In this document: piece by piece, positions 1 through 8,900 of the stretch | Position numbering within the stretch: the first letter of the stretch is position 1 | Layout of the letters: each line of letters begins with the position of its first letter | Program-made: the position numbers and the translations under genes | The notes under the pieces: model-generated | What the model saw: the letters and a program-made list of their open reading frames with translations, nothing else | Told to the model about the DNA's origin: nothing | Database searches by the model: none | NCBI GenBank assembly: GCA_020629965.1 | Contig: JAHDCG010000051.1 | Span: forward strand, 1-38,491 | Reading direction: 5' to 3' | Length of the DNA: 38,491 nt | DNA from: Saprospiraceae bacterium | GTDB lineage: Bacteria > Bacteroidota > Bacteroidia > Chitinophagales > Saprospiraceae

Positions 1-32
1 TAGGAATGGTTGTGTTGTGTTTTTGTTGATAG

Positions 33-67
33 CAAGTACGAGGCACTTTGAAAGTGCCCCGTACTTG
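33..67. repeat. Nested inverted repeat / hairpin near window start
   Basis: CAAGTACG (33-40) pairs with CGTACTTG (60-67), and inside it GGCACTTT (42-49) pairs with AAAGTGCC (51-58), with one A/C mismatch between the two stems. It is an almost perfect 35-base hairpin. It lies beyond the terminator of the response-regulator gene, so it may be a second terminator, or a REP-like palindrome with the same two-stem build as the one at 28988-29028. Confidence 0.6.
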
Positions 68-94
68 ACGTAAACTTTTTTCGGTTATCCGAAA

Positions 95-123
95 CAACAC
101 AGCCCGTTCATAACGAACGGGCT
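95..123 (-). terminator. Terminator of the response-regulator gene
   Basis: AGCCCGTTC (101-109) and GAACGGGCT (115-123) form a 9-bp perfect stem with a 5-base loop. On the minus strand it is followed by GTGTTGTTTC, which is T-rich but not a clean T run. It sits about 60 bases past the stop codon of the minus-strand regulator gene. Confidence 0.6.
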
Positions 124-181
124 GCGTATAAAGTTTACTTTGTCTGTGGGTCGGAGATTTTCGATATCCGCTGCCGAGCGT

Positions 182-1450
182 TTACTTTTTATAATTCGTA
201 AACTCTTGGTCGATAAACTCGTGCATCTCATCCGCGCTGCTAAACTTATCGAAAACCTCCTTGTACTTTTCCGAGCGACGAGGATTACTCGGTGAAACGT
301 ACTTGAGTACATCGTCGGCGGTAATTTCTTTATCGCTCAAAATAATCAAACGCTCTACGACATTGCGCAGTTCGCGGATATTTCCGGTCCAGTTTACGTT
401 TTTCAGAGCTTCCATAGCATCCGGTGTCACTTTTTTCGGAATGATACCGTACTCGCGGCAAATCACATCTACGAAGTGCTGTACCAAAAGCGGAATGTCG
501 TCGCGGCGTTCGTTGAGCGTCGGTACGTGTATCAAAATGACGGCGATACGGTGGTATAAATCCTCACGGAAACGACCCGATGCGATTTCTTTTCGCAAGT
601 CTTTGTTGGTCGCCGCTACGATGCGGACGTCTACGGAAATGGATTTGTCGCCACCCACGCGGGTGATGACGCTTTCCTGCAAAGCACGCAAAACTTTTGC
701 CTGCGCGGAGAGACTCATGTCGCCGATTTCATCCAAAAACAAAGTGCCGCCGTTGGCCTGCTCGAATTTTCCGATGCGCTGTTTATGCGCCGAAGTAAAC
801 GAACCTTTTTCGTGACCGAACAGCTCGGATTCAATCAATTCTGCGGGGATAGCCGCACAGTTGACCTCCACGAGTTGCCCTTTGCTGCGCTCGCTTTGCT
901 CGTGCAGCCAACGCGCCACGAGTTCTTTACCCGTACCGTTGGAGCCGGTAATCATGACGCGGGCTTCGGTGGGTGCCACGCGGGCGATGGTTTCTTTGAT
1001 ATGTGTAATTTCGGGAGACTCCCCGATGATTTGCTGCGTTTTGGACTTCGATACCTGACGGCTTAAATCCTTCTTTTCGGTAATCAGCGTGCTCTTATCC
1101 ATGGCGTTGCGGATAGTGATGAGCAGGCGATTGAGGTCGGGCGGCTTCGAGATAAAATCGAATGCGCCTTTTTTAACCGCATCGACGGCGGTGTCGATAT
1201 TGGCGTGTCCCGAAATCATAATAACGGGCGTGTCCGGTGCCAAAAGTTGGATGCGTTCGAGGGCTTCCATGCCGTCCATTTTCGGCATTTTGATGTCCAT
1301 GATAATGACATCGTACTTGTTCTTTTTAAGCTTTACGAGGCATTCGAGTCCGTCTTGCGCCTCGTCAACTTTGTATTTTTCAAATTCCAAGATGTCGCGG
1401 AGGGTTCTGCGGATGCTTTTTTCGTCATCTACGATGAGAATTTTTGCCAT
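182..1450 (-). CDS. Sigma-54-type response regulator without a DNA-binding domain
   Basis: This 422-residue NtrC-like protein has an N-terminal receiver domain (about 1-120) with phospho-acceptor Asp52 and conserved Lys102. A sigma-54 AAA+ domain follows (about 140-375), with Walker A GSNGTGKE (169-176), Walker B GGTLFLDEIGD (234-244) and the arginine-finger region RFREDLYHRI. Such proteins hydrolyse ATP to remodel sigma-54 RNA polymerase after phosphorylation by a histidine kinase. Two things are odd. The sigma-54-contacting loop, usually GAFTGA, reads GSFTSA (216-221). The protein also stops at FTNYKK, where relatives normally continue into a Fis-type helix-turn-helix; none is seen in any minus-strand frame of the 181 bases that follow. 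No kinase gene is adjacent. The class is certain; the regulon is unknown. Confidence 0.93.
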   Translation of the reverse strand: MAKILIVDDEKSIRRTLRDILEFEKYKVDEAQDGLECLVKLKKNKYDVIIMDIKMPKMDGMEALERIQLLAPDTPVIMISGHANIDTAVDAVKKGAFDFISKPPDLNRLLITIRNAMDKSTLITEKKDLSRQVSKSKTQQIIGESPEITHIKETIARVAPTEARVMITGSNGTGKELVARWLHEQSERSKGQLVEVNCAAIPAELIESELFGHEKGSFTSAHKQRIGKFEQANGGTLFLDEIGDMSLSAQAKVLRALQESVITRVGGDKSISVDVRIVAATNKDLRKEIASGRFREDLYHRIAVILIHVPTLNERRDDIPLLVQHFVDVICREYGIIPKKVTPDAMEALKNVNWTGNIRELRNVVERLIILSDKEITADDVLKYVSPSNPRRSEKYKEVFDKFSSADEMHEFIDQEFTNYKK

Positions 1451-1457
1451 AACTTAA

Positions 1458-2053
1458 TTGTGTCTTTTCGAAGTCTTGCTGTCGGCGGACTATAATGTTT
1501 TTTAAACGGAGAAAAAGGGCGTGAAAGAGTGTGAAGTTTTCACGGTAAAATTTACCGAATTATCCGAATAATAAATTTCTTGCTGCTCACGGGAGTAAGA
1601 GTAAGAGTTTCCGTAACGTCAAAAACCACGTAATTTAAAAATAGTGTTTCACTAAAAAATGCGCGTAAAATCTAAAATGCGCTCGTTTTCGTTGCTGCAA
1701 ATTATTTTGCATCGGTAAATATGCAAACATATTAAACAAATACAAAATATAAGCAAGCAATTTTCACACCGGAACAGCTCCGATGAAAACATTTTCAAAT
1801 ACAATTTATAAAAAATTGTTATAAGTAAAATATTGCTTGGCAGCAGGTTGTGTCATAACGCAACGAAAGCGAATTAGGTTACACCGTTTAAAATGAAAAA
1901 TCGAAGGGTATTCAAAAAAGTGCGGAAGGCGGGGAAGATGCTTATTCTTTTTTCCGCGTAAATGGGTGAACGCCGGGCGGGTATTTTTTTTTCACGGTTT
2001 ATTTGTGAGACAAAAATAAGGGAATTTTTGAATTGAAGGAAGTGCCGTCACTT
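1458..2053. other. AT-rich intergenic region, no gene seen
   Basis: About 600 bases separate the regulator start from the end of the next minus-strand gene. The stretch is AT-rich with no open frame that looks coding. It should hold the promoter of the regulator gene, but I could not assign a convincing TTG/TAnnTTTG pair. TAAAATCTAAAAT near 1665 resembles the TCTAAAA motifs found before the genes at 5974 and 27360. Confidence 0.5.
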
Positions 2054-3487
2054 TCAAAACAACACATCTATCGTCAATTCATTGTCAATCAAGGCTTGAC
2101 TGTATTGATTTTCGGTCACGCCGAAGGTCGTAATCATCGTCAGAAATATCTGCTTTTTGGTCTTGCTGACCTCGGCAAATACGGTGCGTTTTTGCATCAG
2201 TTTTTCCGCGTAGCTTTTATTGACGGTAAAGGTACTTTGATAAAATTTGATTTCGCACAGGTTTATTGTTTGGTCGTTGCGGTCGATGAGGAGGTCGATT
2301 TGCGCGCCCGGCAGCGTGTCGTCGCCGCGAAAAATAAAGCCGGAAGTTTCGGTATAAATACCGCTGATTTTCAGAGCTTCTTTGATTTTTGCGACGTGTT
2401 TGAGACACAAACTTTCAAAAGCATAACCGCTCCAACTTTTGAAAACCGACGATTGACTCAAGACTTGCCACGCATCCGAAACGTTGCGTTTTCTTTTTTC
2501 GATAAAATTCAAATAAAACAGCGAGTACTCATCCGTCAGCCGATAAAGCGTGTCTTTGCGCTTTTTTCCGAAGGGGTAATATTCCGAAATAAAACCCGAA
2601 TACAGCAGTTCGTTGAGTACTTTAGTCGTGCCGCCGCCGTTCGGCAGTTTCGCGTTTTTGACGATATCCGCTCGGGTCATACCCTTATTTTTAGCAGCTA
2701 AAACACGGATGACGGCAATATGGTTTTCGGATTTTTCGAAGAGAGCAGGGTACAGGTTTTCAAATTCATCGGTCAGCAGACCTTCGTTCGAAAAGCACAT
2801 TTCGTTGATGTTTTGCACAGCACTTTTGCCGGCTTTTACTTCTTTCAGATAATGCGGAATGCCGCCCGTAATCATGTACAGCAGCACGATGTGATAATGA
2901 TTGAGATTGATGCCGCGACTCTTTAAAAAAGTCTCGGACTCGGCGAGGGTAAAGGGTTTGAGGTTAACGCGCTTAGTAATACGATTGTGCAAACCGCCTT
3001 TGTCTTTGACAATTTTTTCAATAATCCACGACGCCGCCGAGCCGCAAATAACCACTACGATGTCGTTTTTTGTCGCCCAATTATTCCAAAAAAAGCCAAA
3101 GGCGCGGAGAAAGCCGGATTTTTTCGTCGCCAACCACGGTAACTCATCGAAGAACAAAATAATTTTTTCGTCGGATTTTTTTCGCTCTGCGCTGAGTACG
3201 GTGATGAGTTGATGAAAGGCAGTCAGCCAGGTTTTCGGCAGCGGTAAGTCTTGTTTTTCGCCGGCATATTGCCGCAAAAGGAAGTGAAAAGAACTGATTT
3301 GCTCGGCGCGGGGTGCATTTTGTACGCCCGTAAATTCTAAATCGATTTTGTTTTCATAAACCGAACGTACTAAGAATGTCTTACCGACTCTGCGTCGCCC
3401 GGTGACGGCAATCATTTCCGACTCATCCGACCGCAAAGCCTCTTCGAGTACTTCGATTTCCTTTTCTCTGCCGATTAGTTTTTTCAT
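2054..3487 (-). CDS. ATP-binding protein with C-terminal DUF234 / PD-(D/E)XK-like domain
   Basis: This 477-residue protein belongs to the archaeal-type ATPase family (ATPase_2 plus DUF234), widespread but poorly understood P-loop proteins of bacteria and archaea. The N-terminal ATPase has Walker A GRRRVGKT (30-37), Walker B ILFFDELPW (110-118) and a sensor-like VVVICGSAAS (144-152). A winged-helix-like segment (about 255-330) follows. The C-terminal domain has Glu358, Asp398 in AQIDLLIDR and Glu412-x-Lys414 in NLCEIKF, matching a PD-(D/E)XK nuclease core. Nuclease activity is inferred, not known for the family. An 18-bp perfect inverted repeat lies 8 bases before the start codon. No toxin, antitoxin or mobile-element gene is adjacent. 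Confidence 0.88.
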   Translation of the reverse strand: MKKLIGREKEIEVLEEALRSDESEMIAVTGRRRVGKTFLVRSVYENKIDLEFTGVQNAPRAEQISSFHFLLRQYAGEKQDLPLPKTWLTAFHQLITVLSAERKKSDEKIILFFDELPWLATKKSGFLRAFGFFWNNWATKNDIVVVICGSAASWIIEKIVKDKGGLHNRITKRVNLKPFTLAESETFLKSRGINLNHYHIVLLYMITGGIPHYLKEVKAGKSAVQNINEMCFSNEGLLTDEFENLYPALFEKSENHIAVIRVLAAKNKGMTRADIVKNAKLPNGGGTTKVLNELLYSGFISEYYPFGKKRKDTLYRLTDEYSLFYLNFIEKRKRNVSDAWQVLSQSSVFKSWSGYAFESLCLKHVAKIKEALKISGIYTETSGFIFRGDDTLPGAQIDLLIDRNDQTINLCEIKFYQSTFTVNKSYAEKLMQKRTVFAEVSKTKKQIFLTMITTFGVTENQYSQALIDNELTIDVLF

Positions 3488-3495
3488 AATTATTC

Positions 3496-3544
3496 CGATA
3501 GCTCGCTAAATGTGTCAAAAATACAGACATTTAGCGAGCTATCG
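3496..3544. repeat. 18-bp perfect inverted repeat at the ATPase gene start
   Basis: CGATAGCTCGCTAAATGT (3496-3513) and its exact complement (3527-3544) enclose a 13-base loop. It lies between the M20 gene end (3565) and the ATPase start codon (3485-3487), leaving only 8 bases to the ATG. In the minus-strand mRNA it would form a strong hairpin in the initiation region. It could end upstream transcription, act as an operator or control translation. No T run follows it. Confidence 0.85.
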
Positions 3545-3564
3545 AAATTTTATGCCCGAAACAA

Positions 3565-4752
3565 TCACCCCTTCAACTCTTCCAAAGCCAACCAAGTCAT
3601 CAAACCTACACCCGTTTCCAATGCCTTTTCGTCGATGTCGAAAGTCGGCGTATGTACGGGAGAAGTGATGCCCCGCGCCCGATTGCCCGTACCGAGGCGA
3701 TAAAAACAAGCGGGCATTTTTTGGGAATAGTAAGCAAAATCTTCGGCGGTCATGCGTATCGGCAAATCGACGACATTTTCCGCGCCCAAAAATGCAACGG
3801 CGGCATTTTTGGCGCGGGCGGTCAGGGCTTCGTCGTTGACTAAAAACGGATAGCCTTTCATTACTTCAAAGTCGCAGGTGCCCCCCATGCTTTCCGCAAT
3901 TCCTTCGGCAATGCGCACCATTTTTTCGTGTGCTTCGCTGCGCCAAGTCTCGTTCATGGTGCGAAAAGTGCCTTCTAATTTCACTTCATCGGGAATGATG
4001 TTAGTCGCGCCGCCCGTCGAGTTTATTTTTCCCAAAGTCAACACCGAAGGGATAGTCGGATCGGCATTACGACTCACGACCTGCTGCAATGCCGTGATAA
4101 TGTGCGCCGTGATGACAATCGGGTCGTTGCCGTTGTGCGGCATTGCGCCGTGTCCGCCTTTGCCGCGCACGGTAAGGAAAAGTTCGTCGGCACTCGCCAT
4201 GTACATGCCGCTGCGAAAACCGACCGTACCTGCCTCCAGCGGCGGATGTACGTGCTGCCCGTATATGCCTCCGGGCGCGGGATTTTCCAAAACGCCCTCG
4301 GCAATCATCAGCGAAGCACCGCCCGGCAGTTTCTCTTCGGCGGGCTGAAAAATGAGTTTTATCGTTCCTGCAAATTCATGCCGTAACTCCTGCAAAATCC
4401 GCGCGGTCCCCAGCAGCGAAGCCGTATGCACATCGTGCCCGCAAGCATGCATGACGCCCGGGTTTTCGGATTTATACACAACCTCATTCGCTTCTTCAAT
4501 CGGCAAGGCGTCAAAATCGGCGCGCAAAGCAATTACTTTTTCATCCGGATTTTTGCCCTTTATCAAACCCACGACGCCGTTATCGGCAATGCCGTGGCGG
4601 TGTTCAATACCGAGTTTTTCGAGTTGCGCGGCAATATATTTACCCGTTTTTACTTCCTGATAAGAAAGTTCCGGATGCCGGTGCAGGTGCCGACGGACGG
4701 CGACAATATCGGTGTGGTAGGCGGCGGCGAGGGTTTTTATTTTTTTTTGCAT
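3565..4752 (-). CDS. M20 family amidohydrolase (N-acyl-amino-acid / hippurate hydrolase type)
   Basis: This 395-residue, probably cytoplasmic, metal-dependent hydrolase belongs to the M20D group, which cleaves N-acyl amino acids or related amides. Visible motifs are RRHLHRHPELS (20-30), RADFDALPIEE (77-87), the metal site HACGHDVH (102-109), FQPAEE and the dimerisation-domain stretch GKGGHGAMPH. The C-terminal MTAEDFAYY motif is also conserved in the family. The length is normal. It lies downstream of the metallo-hydrolase gene on the same strand, with 123 bases carrying palindromic repeats between them, so co-transcription is possible. The exact substrate cannot be read from the sequence. 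Confidence 0.93.
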   Translation of the reverse strand: MQKKIKTLAAAYHTDIVAVRRHLHRHPELSYQEVKTGKYIAAQLEKLGIEHRHGIADNGVVGLIKGKNPDEKVIALRADFDALPIEEANEVVYKSENPGVMHACGHDVHTASLLGTARILQELRHEFAGTIKLIFQPAEEKLPGGASLMIAEGVLENPAPGGIYGQHVHPPLEAGTVGFRSGMYMASADELFLTVRGKGGHGAMPHNGNDPIVITAHIITALQQVVSRNADPTIPSVLTLGKINSTGGATNIIPDEVKLEGTFRTMNETWRSEAHEKMVRIAEGIAESMGGTCDFEVMKGYPFLVNDEALTARAKNAAVAFLGAENVVDLPIRMTAEDFAYYSQKMPACFYRLGTGNRARGITSPVHTPTFDIDEKALETGVGLMTWLALEELKG

Positions 4753-4762
4753 GAAGTGGTGT

Positions 4763-4880
4763 TTAGTAACTGCGACTTTTAAGTCGTCTGAAAAACGGTT
4801 TCAAATTGGTGAGTAGCCGTGACTTTTAATTCGTCTGAAAAAAAAACTTTTCCGACGACCTAAAGGTCGCAGTTACTAAA
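4763..4880. repeat. Three copies of a short palindromic repeat (TGCGAC..GTCGTCTG)
   Basis: Copy 1, TTTAGTAACTGCGACTTTTA (4762-4781), continues into AGTCGTCTGAAAA. Copy 2 is a degenerate direct copy at about 4812-4841 (AGTAGCCGTGACTTTTAATT then CGTCTGAAAA). Copy 3 is inverted at about 4849-4880 and reads TAGTAACTGCGACCTTTAGG on the minus strand. Each core is a small palindrome (CGACTTTTAAGTCG or CGACCTTTAGGTCG). Copy 3 overlaps the stop codon of the metallo-hydrolase gene. The copies face each other and could form a large hairpin that ends transcription. Confidence 0.75.
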
Positions 4881-5526
4881 TCGCTCCGTTTAAAAACGGA
4901 TTTTCCTTCCGCTCTTCTCCAACCGTCGTCGCGCGCCCGTGACCGGGATAAACCTTCACCTCGTCGCCCAAAGGAAAAAACTGCTCCCGGATACTTTGTA
5001 ATAAAACGGGCATACTGCCGCCCGGCAAATCCGTGCGTCCGATACTGCGTTCAAACAGCACATCGCCGGCAATGACAAATTTTTCGGCGGCACAGTAAAA
5101 CGAAATACTCGCCGGCGAGTGACCGGGCGTGAACAGCGTTTTCAAAGTCGTGTTTCCGAAAGTAATCTCTTCGCCCGCTTCGATAAACCGCCCGGGTGCC
5201 GGCGACTTTTCGGGATAAGCGATGCCGTACATCATAGCTACGCGCTCGACCGCATCCAAAACGGGAACTTCGCCGGCGTGAATTTCCAACTGCAAACCGT
5301 AGGTGTCCGCCACAAATTTATTTCCGAAAACGTGGTCGATGTGGCAATGCGTGTTGAGCAGCCGCACGGGCTTCAGTTCGTTTTTGGCAATGAAGTTGAC
5401 CAATTCTTGTTTTTCGGCGGCATCATAGCAGCCCGGGTCAACTATGACGCACTCTTTTGTGTCATCGTATAGCAAATAGGTATTTTCCTGAAAGGGGTTG
5501 AAGGTAAATCTTACAACATGCGTCAT
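4876..5526 (-). CDS. MBL-fold metallo-hydrolase (glyoxalase II-like)
   Basis: This 216-residue protein has the metallo-beta-lactamase fold of the small glyoxalase II-like hydrolases, which bind one or two metal ions and cleave thioesters or related substrates. The metal motif THCHIDH (59-65), the second-shell FTPGHSP, the bridging-Asp segment AGDVLFERSIGRTDLPGG and the C-terminal YPGHG are all present. The N-terminus FNPFQENTYLL is typical of the cytosolic Bacteroidota members. The stop codon overlaps a palindromic repeat. The physiological substrate is not certain; glyoxalase II or a persulfide-type relative are possibilities. Confidence 0.92.
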   Translation of the reverse strand: MTHVVRFTFNPFQENTYLLYDDTKECVIVDPGCYDAAEKQELVNFIAKNELKPVRLLNTHCHIDHVFGNKFVADTYGLQLEIHAGEVPVLDAVERVAMMYGIAYPEKSPAPGRFIEAGEEITFGNTTLKTLFTPGHSPASISFYCAAEKFVIAGDVLFERSIGRTDLPGGSMPVLLQSIREQFFPLGDEVKVYPGHGRATTVGEERKENPFLNGAI

Positions 5527-5561
5527 TTTAATGCGTTTTGTTTTTTGTAAATACTTAGGTA

Positions 5562-5740
5562 TCTGACACTTTTATCAGCAGAAAATACTGAATTTGAGAA
5601 AAATATTTGAAAATTAGGCGAAAAGTAGTGTCTGACACCGATTTCTTTGCATCGAAAAACCGGTGTCAGACACTCGCTGCTCTCAATATCTCGGTAAAGA
5701 TTAATTTTATCGCTCTCTTTTGCGTGAAGTGTCAGACACC
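5562..5740. repeat. Cluster of GTGTCWGACAC palindromes
   Basis: Four sites share an 11-base palindrome: TCTGACACT (about 5562-5570, partial), GTGTCTGACACCG (5628-5640), CGGTGTCAGACAC (5661-5673) and GTGTCAGACACC (5729-5740). The second and third form a 13-bp perfect stem around a 20-base loop (5628-5673). They lie in the divergent region between the metallo-hydrolase and the outer-membrane protein gene. They resemble REP-type palindromes or a set of operators. Confidence 0.8.
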
Positions 5741-5973
5741 TTAGCGGTAAATTTCAAAATTCCAAACCAAAACAAGGTCAAATTTCGTTGTTTCATACGA
5801 GAAAACCCGTTTTCGCTCGGCATTGTTGTCTAAGAGTGCTTAACTTGGTTTTCCGTTGCAAAATATTCAAGTGTAAAGACGTAATGATTTATTCTTTTCA
5901 AGAAAAACAGAAGGGCAAAAGTGTAAAGCGGAGCGGTCTAAAATTTAACGTCTAAAATCTAAAGTCTCACAAT
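5741..5973 (+). promoter_or_regulatory. Leader of the outer-membrane protein gene with TCTAAAA repeats
   Basis: No gene is seen here. Just before the start codon, 5947-5969 carries AACGTCTAAAATCTAAA followed by GTCTCA. This matches 27334-27356 before glyS with a single difference. It may act as an A-rich translation leader. No clear TAnnTTTG promoter element could be assigned. Confidence 0.5.
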
Positions 5974-8900
5974 ATGCGTCATATCCTCATCTTGCTCTGC
6001 ACCCTCGCCGCCCTCACCGTCGCCGCCCAAACCACGCAGGTAGAGTTCGGTAAAAATCGGGTGCAATTTCACCAAGACTATGACGAACGCTCGAAGTACG
6101 AGAGTCAAAATTTTATCACCTATTGGTACGGCGAAGGTCGCTACATCGGGCAGTTTGTGGTGCAAAGCGCGGAATACGACCACGACGAGATACAGGATAT
6201 TTTGGAGCACCGGATGAACGATAAAATCGAAATTATCGTCTATACCGACCTCACCGACCTCAAGCAGAGCAACATCGGCAGCGAAGAAACTTTTGTGAAT
6301 ACGGGCGGACAAACGAAAATAGCGGGCAATAAAATGTTCGTTTATTTTGACGGCAATCACCAAAATCTGCGCCGCGAGGTGCGCAAAGGTATTGCCACGG
6401 TTTACATGAATGCGATGCTTTTCGGCTCTAATTTGCAGGAAATTGTGCAGAATGCCGTGACACTCAATTTGCCTGTTTGGTTCAAAGAAGGCCTCATTTC
6501 TTACGTTGGCGAAGAGTGGAGCGTAGAAATCGACAATCAACTGCGCGACCTGATGCTCAGCGGCGAATATGAAACCTACGAAGACCTCGCGGAAGATTAT
6601 CCCGCGCTTGCCGGTCATTCGTTTTGGCACTACATCGGGCAAAATTACGGCAAAAGTAATTTGGCGAACTTGCTCTACCTGACCCGCATCAATCGCAGCG
6701 TGGAAAGCGGTTTTCTTTACGTCCTCGGCACGAGTTACAACAAGATGAAGGACTCTTGGAAGCTGTATTATCTCGACCGTTACAAAAAAGAAAAAGAAGG
6801 CATGACCGCGCCCGCCGGCGAAAATTTGGCAGTGAAAAATAAGCGGGAATTGCCTTTGTACAATTTTCGCCTCAGCCCCGACGGCACCAAAGCCGTGTAC
6901 GTCAGCAACGAAATCGGACGCTACAAAGTGCACCTCGTCGATTTGACGACGAACAAATCTAAGGTCATTCTGAAAGGAAATTTCCGCAATAATTTTCAGG
7001 CGACCGACTACAATTATCCGCTGCTCGCCTTTAATCCGAATAATCAGGAATTGGGCATTATTCACGAGCGACGCGACATTATCAAGTTGCTCAAAATCGA
7101 CCTCAATACCAACGACCGCGTCGAGGAAGACATGAGTACGCAGTATCAGCGGATTTACAGTATGGACTACGCCAATCCGATAAATTTAGTGCTGTCGGCG
7201 GCGGTGCGCGGGCAGTCCGACATTTTTATGTACTTCACCAATACGCGGCAGACGCAGCGGATTACGAGCGATTTTTGGGATGATTTGGATGCACGCGTCG
7301 TTAATCTGCGCGACAAAAAAGGTATTCTTTTCGCCTCCAATCGACAAGATTCTTTGTTGGTGAAAAACGAGAAATTAGACACCATTTTGCCCGTCGGCAA
7401 TTTTGACATTTTCTACTACGACCTCGAAAATAAAAGCTCCGAACTCGTACAAATTACCGATACGCCGACTGCAAATGAACGCATGCCCGCCGCCGTCGAT
7501 ACGACTTGGTTTACCTTTCTGACCGATGTGAGCGGTGTGTATAATCGCGCTTCCGGATTTTTGGAAGACTACATTCACCACTACGACAAAATCGTGCGTT
7601 TTGAAGACGAAACGGAAATCATCATGCACCCCGACTCCGCGCTGACTACGCTGTTGGACAGCACGGCTTTGGCGATGGTCGATACCACGGAAATCGTGCC
7701 CGTCATCAAGCAGCGAGCCGTCAATCACGCGATGACCAACTACCCCGCCAACATCGTCGAGCAGGCGACCGCGCCGCGCGTCGATAAGTACGCCGAGGTC
7801 ATCATCGAAAACGGTCAATCGCAGTTGTACATCGGCGACCTGAATGCCAAAGATTTGGCGGTACCGGTGCTGACGCGCTATCAGATACAACGCTTGCAGG
7901 AGAGCAAGGAACTGACCCTCGCACCGCCCGCCGTACCGCGCCCGCAGACACCGCAACCGCAGGAAGAAGAACCCGCACCGTCGGAAGAAGAAGTACCGAT
8001 TTTCGTCAGTCCTTTTGAGGAAGAAACCGCCGTCGAGCCGGACATCAGCGAAGAGGTCGCGCCGGACACGGGCAAGGTCGATATCGACAATTATTTTTTT
8101 CAAAGCGAGTTTAACGACGACGAAGAAGCACCGACCGTGACCATTGACGAAGAGGGCGAAACCGTCTCGATAGAACGCGCCGATGCCTACTACGAAGACC
8201 CAAACGCCGCGCCGCCGGAAAAAGAAGTGATGCGCTTTAAATCGGCGCGCATTACGCCGTATCGCCTGCAGTTTCGCACGGATTACGTGACGACGCAGTT
8301 GGACAACGAGCCGCTCTTCGGCGGGCTGAACAGTTTTGTCGGTACGCCGCAGGATTTTGGCTTTTTGCCGCCCGGCATTTTGATAAAAGGCAATTTTAAA
8401 GACCTCTTTGAAGACTACGAAATCGAAGGCGGGGTGCGCATTCCGACCTCTTTCAACGGCACGGAATTTTTCTTGGTTTTTGACGACAAAAAGAAACGCC
8501 TCGACAAGCGGTATGCGGTCTATCGCCGTGCGCTGCGCTTCAATGCGGAAGATGTGCCGACCGGCCCGAATCAAGTGCAACCCCGCGACGAAAACACGCT
8601 TTTTCTGACGCAATATCAAGTCCGCTATCCGCTCAATATTTTTATGTCATTGCGCGGTACGGCAACCCTGCGTTTCGACCAAAAAATCCCTTTGGCGACG
8701 GATTTGAACCGCTTGGAAGAACCGATAATCAGAGAGCAGCGCGTGGGTGTGAAGGGCGAATTTGTCTTTGATAATACCTTGCAGGTACAGACCAATATTC
8801 TCAACGGTTCGCGGTGGAAAGTCTTCGGCGAGGTGTTCAAACGCTTGGGCATCGACCTCAACGGTGACCCCGAGTTTTCTGTCGGAGAGGGCTTTATGGG

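Noticed and set aside
2054-3487. ATPase with nuclease-like domain as part of a defence island
   Set aside because: No other defence, toxin, integrase or restriction gene is adjacent; neighbours are ordinary metabolic and regulatory genes, so a system cannot be claimed.
4763-5740. CRISPR array
   Set aside because: The repeats are few, unevenly spaced, palindromic and in mixed orientation, with no regular spacers and no cas genes.
5959-7065. Long open frame (368 codons) on the minus strand
   Set aside because: It lies opposite the outer-membrane protein gene in a GC-rich stretch. Its translation is Val/Phe/Arg-rich without any motif, typical of an antisense shadow.
7375-8619. 414-codon minus-strand open frame
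   Set aside because: It is antisense to the same gene and consists of repetitive Arg/Phe/Val composition caused by the coding strand's acidic codons. No domain is visible.
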